DNA from: SSF14 sp046331245
GTDB taxonomy: Bacteria > Actinomycetota > Acidimicrobiia > Acidimicrobiales > Microtrichaceae
Reading direction: 5' to 3'
DNA: 64,000 nucleotides
Assembly (NCBI GenBank): GCA_046331245.1
Contig: JAXLRH010000005.1
Location: forward strand, 246,950 to 310,949
The notes below the pieces were generated by a model. That model was not told the origin of the DNA. It did not search any database and saw only the letters and a program-made list of their open reading frames with translations. Shown here piece after piece: positions 42,149 through 51,343 of the stretch. The position numbers were made by a program, and so were the translations under genes. Positions within the stretch are counted from its first letter, which is position 1. The number at the start of each line of letters is the position of its first letter.

Positions 42149-44074
42149 TCAGACCTCGATCGTGATCGTCTTCTTCATCCACACGAAGCCCACGAGCATC
42201 ATGAAGATGGAGGCAACGAGCAGGATGAGCCCGGTGCCGCTGAACAACTTGGAGATGTACTCCGGGTTCATCACCCACATCGCCACACCCAGGCCGGGGG
42301 GCAGGAGGCCGAGGATGATGGCCGACATGCGACCCTCGGCCGTGAGCGATGCCACGTCGCGGCGGAGGCGCTCGCGCTGGGTCATCGTGTCCGACACCGT
42401 CATGAGCAGCTCCGCGAGGTTGCCGCCGACCTCGCGCTGGATGCGGATCGCCATGACCGCCCAGCCGAAGTCCTCGCTGTCCATGCGGAACGCGACGGCC
42501 TCGAGCGCCTCGTCGAGCGGTCGGCCGAGGCGCGCCTCGGTGACGGCACGCCGCAGCTCCTTGCCCATGGGCTCCTGGATCTCGCCGGAGACGGCCTCGA
42601 AGCCCTGACCGATCGAGTAGCCGGCGCGCAGCGTGCCGGCGAGCAGCTGCAGCATGTCGGGCAGCAGCTGGTTGAACTTCTTCTTGCGGCGCTTCGCCAG
42701 GAAGTCGACGACGAAGCCGGGGGCGATCAGCGCCAGCAGCACCACGCCGGCGGCCATCATGATGTTGCCGGTGAGGACGAAGGCGATGACGACCGAGGCC
42801 AGCGCACCGCCCAGGTAGAACGTCAGCGCCTCGGCGGGGCGCAGCGGCAGGTCGGCGCGCTCGAGCAGATGCTCCACACGGACGAGGAAGCCGCGCTCCT
42901 CGGCGATGTTGCCGGTCACCTCGACGGCGCGCTGCAGCAGCGCGGACTTGGCGAGGCTCTGGTCGTCGTCCTCCTCCACGGAGGTCGCGCCGTAGCTCTC
43001 GTCGTAGTGGCGAAGCGCGTACTTCAGGCCGTCACGACGCTTGGTGATGAGGTTGGCCACGGCGAAGAACCCGCCGGCGGCGCCGAGCGCCACGAGAGCC
43101 ACGATGAGGTACTTGACGATGTCGCTGCCGAAGAACCCGACGGAGGCGTCGGCGATGATCGGAGCCGGCTTCACCTCCTCCGCGCCCACGTTGAGCACGT
43201 CGGGGCGGTAGCTGGCGAGCACCTTCTCCTTGCCGACGGTGAGCGACAGGTCGGCGAACTCGTTGCGGGTGCCGGCGACGCCGGTGACGGTGGCGCGGTA
43301 CTGGCCACCGATGAGCGTCGCGACGTTGCGGTAGAGCTTGCGGAAGTCCTGGTCGGTGCCCACCTGGAACGAGCCGCCCATGCGCTCGACGAGCTCGCGC
43401 AGGGCGGACCCGTCGGCGCTCGACCCGGTCATCGCGATCACGTGGACGCTGGCGTCCGCGGCGCGGAGGGCGACGAGCATGTTGGAGTAGGTGGCGATGC
43501 TCGCGGAGTCGGCCGAGGCGACCACCAGCACCACGTTGCGCTGAGTCGAGCCGGTCGTGCGGAGCAGGCCCGCGGCCATGACCATGCCGTCCCAGAGCGA
43601 CGACTGGCCCATCGGGATGATGGCGTCGAACGCGCTGGTGACGTTGCCGATCGAGGTCGCCGGCTGGGCCACGGTCTTGGCGCCGTCGCCGGTCGAGACG
43701 ACCGCGAGGTCGGCGATCGCACCGTTGCCGGGGCTGAGCTCGACGAGGTCCTCCTTGGCGAGCTGCACGGTCGCGTTGCTCACGGCGTTGCTGTTGTCGA
43801 TGACGACCGCGACGCTCGACTTCATGCCGGCCTCGGTGAGCGGCGTGGCCTGCTGGGTGGTCGTCTTGCCGCCCACGACGAGCTTGGCCGATCGGCCGTC
43901 ACCGCGACCGTGGTACATGTAGTCGACGACGACCTTCCCGTCGCGTGCGTCGATCGAGCGCACCTGCAGGTTGGGCGTCGAGTCGTCGACGGACGCGCCG
44001 CTGACGCCCACGTTCAACGTGAGCGTCGCGAGCAGCAGGGCTGCGCCGAGGGCGAGTCCGCGCTTGGCCGTCAT
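42149..44074 (-). CDS. tadB: TadB-like platform protein fused to an N-terminal vWA-like domain
   Basis: 641 residues, twice the usual TadB length. A signal-like helix (5-27) leads to an extracytoplasmic region of about 280 residues resembling a von Willebrand A domain: VAVVIDNSNAVSNA at the MIDAS position (D93-N-S95-N-A97, third motif residue not Ser), VQLAKEDL, IPMGQSSLWDGMVMAAGLL and VVLVVASADS. A membrane helix near 315-340 joins this to a TadB part with the T2SSF domain (FNQLLPDMLQLLAGTLRAGYSIGQGF..., GWAVMAIRIQREVGGNLAEL). The vWA part may bind pilus or surface partners outside. ATGA overlap with cpaF. Confidence 0.9.
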   Translation of the reverse strand: MTAKRGLALGAALLLATLTLNVGVSGASVDDSTPNLQVRSIDARDGKVVVDYMYHGRGDGRSAKLVVGGKTTTQQATPLTEAGMKSSVAVVIDNSNAVSNATVQLAKEDLVELSPGNGAIADLAVVSTGDGAKTVAQPATSIGNVTSAFDAIIPMGQSSLWDGMVMAAGLLRTTGSTQRNVVLVVASADSASIATYSNMLVALRAADASVHVIAMTGSSADGSALRELVERMGGSFQVGTDQDFRKLYRNVATLIGGQYRATVTGVAGTRNEFADLSLTVGKEKVLASYRPDVLNVGAEEVKPAPIIADASVGFFGSDIVKYLIVALVALGAAGGFFAVANLITKRRDGLKYALRHYDESYGATSVEEDDDQSLAKSALLQRAVEVTGNIAEERGFLVRVEHLLERADLPLRPAEALTFYLGGALASVVIAFVLTGNIMMAAGVVLLALIAPGFVVDFLAKRRKKKFNQLLPDMLQLLAGTLRAGYSIGQGFEAVSGEIQEPMGKELRRAVTEARLGRPLDEALEAVAFRMDSEDFGWAVMAIRIQREVGGNLAELLMTVSDTMTQRERLRRDVASLTAEGRMSAIILGLLPPGLGVAMWVMNPEYISKLFSGTGLILLVASIFMMLVGFVWMKKTITIEV

Positions 44075-45459
44075 CGGCCGATGCCCTTGCGTGCACCCAT
44101 CTCGCCGCCGGCCTGTGCGAACACCTCCGGGCCGAGCCGGATGCCCTGATCGGCGAGCTTCTCGGTGAACTTGGGACGGACGCCGGTGGCCTTCAGGTGA
44201 CCACGGAACTTGCCGTGCTCGTCGACCCCCATGCCGAAGTCGAACAGGAACACGTCCTGGAGGGTGATCACGTCGCCCTCCATGCCCTGCACCTCGGTGA
44301 TGTGGGTCACGCGACGGGAGCCGTCACGGAGGCGGGAGAGCTGCACGATCATGTCGACGGCGCCGGACGCCTGCTCACGGATGGCCCGCACCGGCAGGTC
44401 GAACCCGCTCATGAGCACGAGCGTCTCGAGACGGGCGAGGGCGTCACGCGGGGTGTTGGCGTGGAGGGTGGTGAGCGACCCGTCGTGGCCGGTGTTCATG
44501 GCCTGGAGCATGTCGAGTGCCTCGCCGGAACGACACTCGCCGATGACGATGCGGTCGGGGCGCATACGGAGCGAGTTCTTCACGAGGTCGCGGATCGACA
44601 CCTCGCCACGACCTTCGACGTTGGGCGGGCGGGACTCCATCGACAGGACGTGGTCCTGCATCAGCTGGAGCTCCTTCGCATCCTCGATCGTGACGATGCG
44701 CTCGTCGGCCGGGATGAACGAGCTCAACACGTTGAGCAGCGTCGTCTTACCGGAACCGGTACCACCGGACACGATGATGTTGAGCTTGCCCACCACGCAC
44801 GCCTGGAGGAACCGGGCCGCGTGGGCGTTGAGGGAGCCGAAGCGGATGAGGTCGTCGACCTGCAGCGGGTCCTTGCTGAACTTTCGGATCGTGAGGAACG
44901 GTCCGCCGATCGCCAGGGGCTGGATGACGGCGTTCACACGGGAGCCGTCGGGAAGGCGGGCGTCCACCATCGGCGTCGACTCGTCGACACGACGGCCGAT
45001 GGCCGACACGATCTTGTCGATCACCCGGCGGAGGTGGTCGGCGTCGACGAAGCTCGTCGGGTCGCGCTCGATCTTGCCGCCTCGCTCGACGTAGACCATC
45101 GACGGTCCGTTGACCATGACCTCGGTGACGTTCGGGTCGCTCAGCAGCTTGTCGATCGGGCCGTAGCCGAGGATGTCGTCGGACACCTCCTGGATCAGCT
45201 GCGCCTTGTCGGCGGCCGACAGCGGGGCACGCTCCTGACCGAGGATCGAGAGCAGCTGCTCGTGCACCCGGCGGCGCAGGTCGTCGCCCGAGAGGCGGTT
45301 GTCGTAGAGGATCGGGCCGAGCTCGTCGATCAGGTGGGCGTGGATGCGCTGGCGCAGCTCGTCCATGATCGGATCACGCCGCATGGCCCCACCAGGCGCC
45401 GCCCCCGGAGCCGCAGGTCCGTTCTGGTTGACCTCGTGAAGGCGTTGGTAGAGAGACAC
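44071..45459 (-). CDS. cpaF: Tad/CpaF secretion ATPase
   Basis: 462 residues. Hexameric ATPase that powers Flp pilus assembly. The N-terminal domain ends in LGYGPIDKLLSDPNVTEVMVNGP; then Walker A GGTGSGKTT (232-240), the Asp box near IVTIEDAKELQL, Walker B RIVIGECRSGEALDML and the His box GHDGSLTTLHANTPRDALAR. GTG start with AGGAG about eight bases upstream. It shares four bases with the following vWA-TadB gene. Confidence 0.96.
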   Translation of the reverse strand: MSLYQRLHEVNQNGPAAPGAAPGGAMRRDPIMDELRQRIHAHLIDELGPILYDNRLSGDDLRRRVHEQLLSILGQERAPLSAADKAQLIQEVSDDILGYGPIDKLLSDPNVTEVMVNGPSMVYVERGGKIERDPTSFVDADHLRRVIDKIVSAIGRRVDESTPMVDARLPDGSRVNAVIQPLAIGGPFLTIRKFSKDPLQVDDLIRFGSLNAHAARFLQACVVGKLNIIVSGGTGSGKTTLLNVLSSFIPADERIVTIEDAKELQLMQDHVLSMESRPPNVEGRGEVSIRDLVKNSLRMRPDRIVIGECRSGEALDMLQAMNTGHDGSLTTLHANTPRDALARLETLVLMSGFDLPVRAIREQASGAVDMIVQLSRLRDGSRRVTHITEVQGMEGDVITLQDVFLFDFGMGVDEHGKFRGHLKATGVRPKFTEKLADQGIRLGPEVFAQAGGEMGARKGIGR

Positions 45460-45538
45460 GTGGGCGCTCCTGGTCGGTCGCGAAGGGTTGACGATGATCT
45501 CTTCGGCCGAAGCGAAGAAAAACTGAGCTGCGGCTGGT

Positions 45539-46942
45539 TCAGCGGCGCTTGACGGATGCCGGCAGGAAGAGCTCCGCCAGCTGCTGGATCGACTTCGCCA
45601 CCGGCGACTTCGGCGCGTGCAGCACGACGGGCACGCCCTTGTTCACCGACTGCGGGATCAGCACGTCCGACGGCACCAGCGCGTCGGCCTTGACCTGGAG
45701 CGTGCGCTCCACCTCGCCGATGTCGAGCTTCACCTTGGAGTTCGAGCGGTTCAGCACCAGCATCAGCTTCTCCATCGGCGTGTTGAGGAGACGCAGGGTC
45801 TGCAGGCCGATCTTGACGTTCTTGATGTTGGGGATGTCCATGCCGGCGACGAGCACGACCTTGTCGGACACCTCGACGAGGCCGAGCACGACGTCGTTGA
45901 AGTAGGCCGGCGTGTCGACCACGACGTAGGAGCAGAAGGTGCGCAGCAGCTCGACGATGGCCACCATCTCGCCGGCGCCGACCTGATCGGCGAAGGCCGG
46001 CTCGAGCGGAGCGGGCAGCACGCGAAGGCCGGACATCTCGTGGGTGACGAGGAGCGAGTCGAGCAGCGGGGCGTCGAGCCGGTCGATCGAGGCGACGGCG
46101 TCGACGATCGTGTGGTGCGGGGTGAGCTTGAGCATCACGGCGACGTCACCGAACTGGAGGTCGGCGTCGACCAGGCACACGGGCTGGTTCGAGCGCATCG
46201 CCAGCGCGACGGCGAGGTTCGTGGCGATGACCGACTTGCCGGCGCCGCCCTTCGTCGAGAACACGGTGAGCACCTGACCGAGCTCGCCGCCACCGGCCTG
46301 CGGGGCGTCGGCGTCGGGCACGGTGCCCTGGTCGTGGCCCGAGCGGCGGGGTGTGGCGTCGAGGGTGATCGCGACGCGCTGGATGGCGGTGCTCAACTGC
46401 GCGGCGTCACCGCTCAGCGTGAGGACGTCCTTCACGCCCGAGCGCAGTGCCTGCTGCAGGAGCGAGGTCGTGAGCTCCTCGACGACGAGGATGGCGCCGA
46501 GGGCGGCGTGCGCCCCGATCAGGCGCTCGGCGATCCCGAGCTCGGCGGGCGTGGCGCACGACGGGCCGAGGATCACCACGACGGGGACGGAGCCGGTGAG
46601 GCGGCTGGCGAGCTCCTCGATCGAGTTGAAGGGGGTGCCGCCGTTGCCGAGCAGGCGGAGGATGCGGTCGCGGGTCGCGGCATGCGGCTCGACGACGGCC
46701 ACGGACACCCGGATCGACGCCGGCTGCGGGGCAGCGGGCTGGGCCGGCACCGCGTAGGGGTCGGGGGCGGCGCCGTACGGATCCTGGTGGGAGCCGTACG
46801 TGTCACCGGCGGCCGCCTGGTACCCGTCCGACGCCATGTAGGAGTCCGACGACTGGTAGCCGTCCGCAGGGTTGTAGCTCCCGAAGGATGAACCGGACCC
46901 GTAGGGGTCGGCGCCCGCGGGCTGGTCGACGTAATTGGACAT
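45539..46942 (-). CDS. cpaE: CpaE/TadZ-like ParA-family pilus localisation protein
   Basis: 467 residues. N-terminal 75 residues are low complexity, rich in Tyr, Gly, Ser, Asp with repeats such as DGYQ and DPYG, probably disordered. Then a receiver-like domain (ASIRVSVAVVEPHAATRDRI) and a MinD/ParA ATPase with the deviant Walker A FSTKGGAGKSV near 230, VCLVDADLQFGDVAVML and VVVDTPAYFND. It places the Tad machine in the cell. The ATG shares one base with the cpaB stop (TGATG). Confidence 0.92.
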   Translation of the reverse strand: MSNYVDQPAGADPYGSGSSFGSYNPADGYQSSDSYMASDGYQAAAGDTYGSHQDPYGAAPDPYAVPAQPAAPQPASIRVSVAVVEPHAATRDRILRLLGNGGTPFNSIEELASRLTGSVPVVVILGPSCATPAELGIAERLIGAHAALGAILVVEELTTSLLQQALRSGVKDVLTLSGDAAQLSTAIQRVAITLDATPRRSGHDQGTVPDADAPQAGGGELGQVLTVFSTKGGAGKSVIATNLAVALAMRSNQPVCLVDADLQFGDVAVMLKLTPHHTIVDAVASIDRLDAPLLDSLLVTHEMSGLRVLPAPLEPAFADQVGAGEMVAIVELLRTFCSYVVVDTPAYFNDVVLGLVEVSDKVVLVAGMDIPNIKNVKIGLQTLRLLNTPMEKLMLVLNRSNSKVKLDIGEVERTLQVKADALVPSDVLIPQSVNKGVPVVLHAPKSPVAKSIQQLAELFLPASVKRR

Positions 46943-47844
46943 CACTGACCTGCAGTCTGGGTTTCGGGGTCGGCACCGTAGGGGGTGTTGCCGTCCACGC
47001 CCGGCAACGGCAGGAACGACGTCATCGGGAGCGGATGGGGCTGGTAGTCCTTGCGGACGAGGGTGAGGTACAGCGAGCCGGGGCCCGAGAGCTGGATGAT
47101 CTGCGCGGCCTCCTGCGGCACCTCGAAGGTGATCAGATCAGACGTGGGGGCGACGGTGGTCGCGGGGGTGGCCTCACCGGGGGTCGCCACCGGCGTCGAG
47201 ACGCCCGTGCCCAGTGAGCGGCCGATGCCGAGGATGCGAACCTTCTGGTAGAGCGAGGCCCCACAACCGAACGTGGCCGGTGCGTTCGAGCCGGTCGCTC
47301 CACCGCTGGCCGAGTCGCCGCTGCCGCCACCGCTGGCGGTGCCACCGTCGATGACGGTCTTGCCCGACGGATCGAGCTTGCAGGAGCCGACCACGGTGAG
47401 GTTCACGTAGTCGCCCTGGGTGATGAGACCCGCCACGGCCTTCACCTGGTCGGTCGAGGTCGTCACGGCCACCATGCCCGGCTTGAGGGCGGTGCTGACC
47501 GAGTTCGTGAGGGCGGCGTCGGCCTGGAACATGGACGAGGTGATGACCATGCCGGGCGTCAGGTCGATCTGGGCGATCTGGCCCTTGATCTCCTCGGGCC
47601 GCGTGATGCGGTTCGCGGGCAGCTCCACCTGGCGGCGCTGGCCGATGTCGATCTGCTTCGTGGCGATCAGGTCGTTGGCGACGGCGCCCTTCTTGATGTC
47701 GGCCTTCGCGATCACGACGCTGACCATCTGTGCGTCGCCCTGCGCCTTCTCCTCGATCCCTCCGACGTACTGGAAGATCAGGAGTGCGGCGACGGCGCCC
47801 GCCACGAGGGCACCGATGAGAATAAGCGTTCTCCGAGAACTCAC
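46942..47844 (-). CDS. cpaB: CpaB/RcpC-like Flp pilus assembly protein
   Basis: 300 residues: one N-terminal membrane helix, an SAF domain (VSVVIAKADIKKGAVANDLI...LPANRI...GQIAQIDLTPGMVITSSMF) and a C-terminal RcpC-like part (GMVAVTTSTDQVKAVAGLITQGDYVNLTVVG) split by a Gly/Ser/Thr-rich insert at 175-195. Probably contacts peptidoglycan outside the membrane. GTG start preceded by GAGG. First gene of the Tad operon in this window; the pilin and prepilin peptidase are not here. Confidence 0.9.
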   Translation of the reverse strand: MSSRRTLILIGALVAGAVAALLIFQYVGGIEEKAQGDAQMVSVVIAKADIKKGAVANDLIATKQIDIGQRRQVELPANRITRPEEIKGQIAQIDLTPGMVITSSMFQADAALTNSVSTALKPGMVAVTTSTDQVKAVAGLITQGDYVNLTVVGSCKLDPSGKTVIDGGTASGGGSGDSASGGATGSNAPATFGCGASLYQKVRILGIGRSLGTGVSTPVATPGEATPATTVAPTSDLITFEVPQEAAQIIQLSGPGSLYLTLVRKDYQPHPLPMTSFLPLPGVDGNTPYGADPETQTAGQ

Positions 47845-47947
47845 GACGACCTCGATCTCTAGATGGAGTGAGCGTTTTGGCGGCCGAGAATTCGCCGACC
47901 ACGTTGTTCGTCGGCACCAACGTCGTGACTACTTAGGACTTTGGAAC

Positions 47948-47967
47948 CGTTCTTCCGGAAAAACGGC
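47948..47967. repeat. Inverted repeat next to the rpsA terminator
   Basis: CCGTTCTTCC / GGAAAAACGG, ten-base arms with one mismatch and no spacer, 9 bp beyond the rpsA terminator and 104 bp before cpaB. It could be a back-up terminator or a regulator site for the Tad operon. The rest of the 185-bp rpsA-cpaB gap has no clear promoter. Confidence 0.5.
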
Positions 47968-47976
47968 CCAAAAATG

Positions 47977-48006
47977 CGAACGACCCCGCCGGAGCGGGGT
48001 CGTTCG
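47977..48006 (-). terminator. Intrinsic terminator of rpsA
   Basis: A perfect 12-bp stem CGAACGACCCCG with a six-base loop, followed on the minus strand by GCATTTTTGG, beginning 23 bp after the rpsA stop. A textbook Rho-independent terminator, separating rpsA from the Tad operon. Confidence 0.92.
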
Positions 48007-48029
48007 GCTGACAGGTCGGTGATCGGGGG

Positions 48030-49427
48030 CTACTCGCCGCCCTCGTCGGCTGCGGCGGCCTCCGGCTCGGCCTCGGCGGCCTCGGGAGCCGGCGCATCGA
48101 GCGCCGTGACGCCGTCGGCCTGGAAGCCCTGCTCGGCGTAGTACTGCTCCCACGCCTCCTGGCCCTCCGACGTGGCGTCGGGGTCGAGGTTGCCACCGAT
48201 GTAGTTGCCCTCGTCGTCGTAGGCGTGCTCGCCGAAGTGCTCCTGGTACTCGGCGGCCACGATGCCACCCTCGGCGGCCTGCTTGATCGACAGGCTGATG
48301 CGGCGACGCTGGAGGTCGAGATCGATGATCTTGACCCACAGCTCCTCGCCCGGCGTGACGACCTGCTCGGGAAGGTCGACGTGGTGCGCCGACATCTCCG
48401 AGATGTGCACGAGACCCTCGATGCCGTCGCCCACCTGGATGAACGAACCGAAGGGCACGAGCTTGGTGACACGGCCGTACACGAGCTCGCCGACCTGGTG
48501 GTTGGAGGCGAACTCCTGCCACGGGTCCTGCTGGGTGGCCTTGAGCGAGAGGCTGATGCGCTCGCGGCTCATGTCGACCTCGAGCACCTCGACCTCGATC
48601 TCGTCGCCCACGGCGACGACCGAGCCCGGGTGATCCACGTGCTTCCAGCTGAGCTCGGAGACGTGGACGAGGCCGTCCATGCCGCCGAGGTCGACGAAGG
48701 CGCCGAAGTTGACGACCGACGACACGACGCCGCGGCGACGCTCGCCCGGCTTGAGGTTCGTGAGGAACTCGTCGCGCTGCTCCTTCTGCGTCTCCTCGAG
48801 CCACGCACGGCGGGACAGCACCACGTTGTTGCGGTTCTTGTCGAGCTCGATGATCTTCGCCTCGAGGGTCTGACCCACGTACGGCTGCAGGTCGCGCACC
48901 CGACGGAGCTCCACGAGGGAGGCCGGGAGGAAGCCGCGGAGGCCGATGTCGACGATGAGACCGCCCTTGACGACCTCGATGACCGGGCCGCTGACGACGC
49001 CTTCGGCTTCCTTGATCTTCTCGATCTGGCCCCAGGCACGCTCGTACTGCGCGCGCTTCTTGGACAGGATCAGGCGGCCTTCCTTGTCCTCCTTGGTGAG
49101 GACCAGGGCTTCGACCTCGTCGCCGATCGACACCAGCTCGTGGGGGTCGACGTCGTTGCGGATCGAGAGCTCACGGGCGGGGATGACGCCCTCGGACTTG
49201 TAGCCGATGTCGAGGAGCACCTCGTCGTGGTCGACCTTGACGACGGTGCCGGTGACCAGCTGGCCGTCGTCGACGCCCTTCATCGAGCCGGCGTACAGGG
49301 CCTCGAGGTCGGCGTCGGAGACGTCGTAGTCGAGGATCTGGCGGAACGCGAACTCCTCGGACACGGCGTCGGTCGCCTCGGGGTTGGCTTCGATGGGGAG
49401 CTCTTCTGCTTCGGTGGTGTCTGACAC
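48030..49427 (-). CDS. rpsA: 30S ribosomal protein S1
   Basis: 465 residues, the actinobacterial length. Four S1 (OB-fold) repeats: starting near residues 50 (GQLVTGTVVKVDHDEVLLDIGYKSEG), 135 (VVSGPVIEVVKGGLIVDIGLRGFLPASLVE), 220 (RRGVVSSVVNFGAFVDLGGM) and 305 (VYGRVTKLVPFGSFIQVGDG), then an acidic Ala-rich tail. Binds mRNA on the small subunit. GTG start. It ends in its own terminator. Confidence 0.97.
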   Translation of the reverse strand: MSDTTEAEELPIEANPEATDAVSEEFAFRQILDYDVSDADLEALYAGSMKGVDDGQLVTGTVVKVDHDEVLLDIGYKSEGVIPARELSIRNDVDPHELVSIGDEVEALVLTKEDKEGRLILSKKRAQYERAWGQIEKIKEAEGVVSGPVIEVVKGGLIVDIGLRGFLPASLVELRRVRDLQPYVGQTLEAKIIELDKNRNNVVLSRRAWLEETQKEQRDEFLTNLKPGERRRGVVSSVVNFGAFVDLGGMDGLVHVSELSWKHVDHPGSVVAVGDEIEVEVLEVDMSRERISLSLKATQQDPWQEFASNHQVGELVYGRVTKLVPFGSFIQVGDGIEGLVHISEMSAHHVDLPEQVVTPGEELWVKIIDLDLQRRRISLSIKQAAEGGIVAAEYQEHFGEHAYDDEGNYIGGNLDPDATSEGQEAWEQYYAEQGFQADGVTALDAPAPEAAEAEPEAAAADEGGE

Positions 49428-49509
49428 TTGGTAGGCCTACAAAAATGAGAGGGATGGGACGTGCCCGAGCGCGGACGCGACGTCCGACGCCCGAAGGCAA
49501 CGGCTCAGG

Positions 49510-50250
49510 CTAGGGCCGATCGGGCCGCAGTGCCAGCACGAGGAACTCGTGGTGGTCGAGATCCGGCGGCCGGCGGGCGTACGCGCCGGGCGACACCGCG
49601 CAGATATCGGCGATCTCGAGGCCGGCACGTTCGAGGATCAGGCGGAGCTCGCGGGGCGTGTAGCAGGTGGTCCAGAGGTCGGCCGGCACCGCCCGCCCGG
49701 CGCTGTCCCGCACCTCGGTGGTCTCGTGGTTGACGGCCGTCGCGGCGTCGAACGTGTCCTGATCCTCCAGCCAGCGCACCTGGAAGTACGAGCTGAACGC
49801 GGTGAGCGCCACCCGCCCGCCGGGCCGCAACGCCCGACGGATGCCGTCGAGCACCGCACTGTCGTTGTCGAGGTTGAAGACGTCGAGGGTGGCCGGCGCG
49901 CCACCGAGACCGAACGCCCCCTGGCACAGCGAGATCGCGGCGTCGAACTCCGCGTCGAACGTCATCGCCCGGGCATCGCCGCGCACGAAGGTCGCTCCGG
50001 CCACGTTCGCCGCGGCGCCCACGTCGACGAACGTCTGGGAGATGTCGAGGCCCACGGCCTCGATGCCGAGGGCCGCGAGCGCGTTGACGTGGCGGCCCGG
50101 CCCGCACCCGACGTCGAGCACGCGCATGCCGGGCTCCAGACCGAGCGCCTCCACCAGGAAGCCCACCTCCTGCTCGGTCCCCTTCGTGAACGAGTACCGC
50201 AGGTAGGCCTCGCCCATGTGGTCGGCGAGCTCCTCGAACCAGTGCGTCAT
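49510..50250 (-). CDS. Class I SAM-dependent methyltransferase
   Basis: 246 residues. MRVLDVGCGPGRHVNALAAL is motif I, GLDISQTFVD the acidic end of strand 2, RGDARAMTFDAEFDAAISL motifs II/III and RRALRPGGRVALTAF motif IV. The insert LWTTCYTPRELRLILERAGL is usual for small-molecule methyltransferases. GAGACT lies seven bases before the ATG, a possible -10. Substrate unknown; it stands alone between rpsA and a DUF559 gene. Confidence 0.87.
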   Translation of the reverse strand: MTHWFEELADHMGEAYLRYSFTKGTEQEVGFLVEALGLEPGMRVLDVGCGPGRHVNALAALGIEAVGLDISQTFVDVGAAANVAGATFVRGDARAMTFDAEFDAAISLCQGAFGLGGAPATLDVFNLDNDSAVLDGIRRALRPGGRVALTAFSSYFQVRWLEDQDTFDAATAVNHETTEVRDSAGRAVPADLWTTCYTPRELRLILERAGLEIADICAVSPGAYARRPPDLDHHEFLVLALRPDRP

Positions 50251-50401
50251 ATCCGCCAGTCTCCCCCACCCCGCCACCAATCCGTGCAGAACGTGACGCC
50301 CGGCGTCACATCCGGCACGGATTCGCGGCCGGCGGTTCGCTGTCACCGCCCGTGCGTACGCTGCAGCGCACCTTCCCCTCTCATCACGATGGGAGGACAC
50401 C

Positions 50402-51343
50402 ATGGACGAACGATCCGTCGCGGCATCCGCCGCGCAGCACCACGGCGTGCTCACGCCGGACAGCCTCGATCGGCACGGCGTGACCGCCCGCCAACGGCGG
50501 CTACGGGTGGCGAGCGGTGAGTGGCGGCGGCTCGACAACGGCATCCTGGTGGTGGCAGCTGCGCCGGAGACGTTCGCGATGCGGGCGATCGCCGCGCTCC
50601 TGGCGCTGCCGACCGCCGCCCTGAGCCACCAGACGGCGCTGCGGGTGAACGGCACCCGCACCGCGGACACCCGCCTTCATCTGGCAATCGCCGCCGGCGG
50701 TACCTCTCGTGCTCCAGGTGCCGTTCTGCACCGGACCGTCCTCGAGGAGCGTGACGTGGTCGTGCGTCACGGGCTCCGCGTGACGACGATCGAGCGCACC
50801 CTGATCGACCTCGGCGCGACGATGAGCGCCGGCCGGCTGCAGCGGTGCGTCGAGGATGAACTCGTTCGCGGCGCCACCACGTTCTCCCGCATCGAGGCCA
50901 CGTTCACTCGGCTGAGTCGACCGGGCCGAACCGGCATCGCACGTACGCGCTCGGTGCTCGCAGCTGTGGACGGACAACCGCCGAGCGAGTCGGAGCTCGA
51001 GGCGATGTTCCAGCGACTCCTCGTCCGCCGCCGCCTCCCGTCGCCGGTGAGACAGCAACGATTCGCGTGGTCCGACCACGAGCACGGTCGGGTCGACTGC
51101 TGGTACCCCGACGCCAACGTCATCGTCGAGCTCGACGGACGACGATTCCACGCTCGGCTCGCTGCGTTCGAACGGGACCGACGGCGCGATCAGGCGGCGC
51201 TGATGCACGGGCTCACCACGATCCGCTTCACCCACCACCAGATCGCCGGCGACCCCGAGTGGGTGATCCGAGTGCTGTGCACGGTGCTGGGTGGGCAGAT
51301 CAGCCCTTCGCCGCGGCCCAGCTCGAGCCGGTGGACACGTTGA
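50402..51343 (+). CDS. AbiEi-like wHTH plus DUF559 (PD-(D/E)XK-like) protein
   Basis: 313 residues. The first 90 residues resemble the winged-helix found at the N-terminus of AbiEi-type proteins (AAQHHGVLTPDSLDRHGVTA, GILVVAAAPETFAMRAIAAL). The C-terminal part is a DUF559/Vsr-like nuclease fold: SESELEAMFQRLL (Glu), GRVDCWYPDANVIVELDGRR (Asp and Glu-x-Asp core) and RFHARLAAFERDRRRDQ. This arrangement is common and scattered in actinobacteria with unknown role; no toxin partner lies beside it. The ATG has GGGAGGACACC upstream, so it is leadered. The 3' end overlaps polA by 44 bp. Confidence 0.85.
   Translation: MDERSVAASAAQHHGVLTPDSLDRHGVTARQRRLRVASGEWRRLDNGILVVAAAPETFAMRAIAALLALPTAALSHQTALRVNGTRTADTRLHLAIAAGGTSRAPGAVLHRTVLEERDVVVRHGLRVTTIERTLIDLGATMSAGRLQRCVEDELVRGATTFSRIEATFTRLSRPGRTGIARTRSVLAAVDGQPPSESELEAMFQRLLVRRRLPSPVRQQRFAWSDHEHGRVDCWYPDANVIVELDGRRFHARLAAFERDRRRDQAALMHGLTTIRFTHHQIAGDPEWVIRVLCTVLGGQISPSPRPSSSRWTR

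Noticed and set aside
50402..51343. Type IV toxin-antitoxin antitoxin (AbiEi)
   Set aside because: Only the winged helix resembles AbiEi; a nuclease-like domain follows and no AbiEii toxin gene is adjacent.
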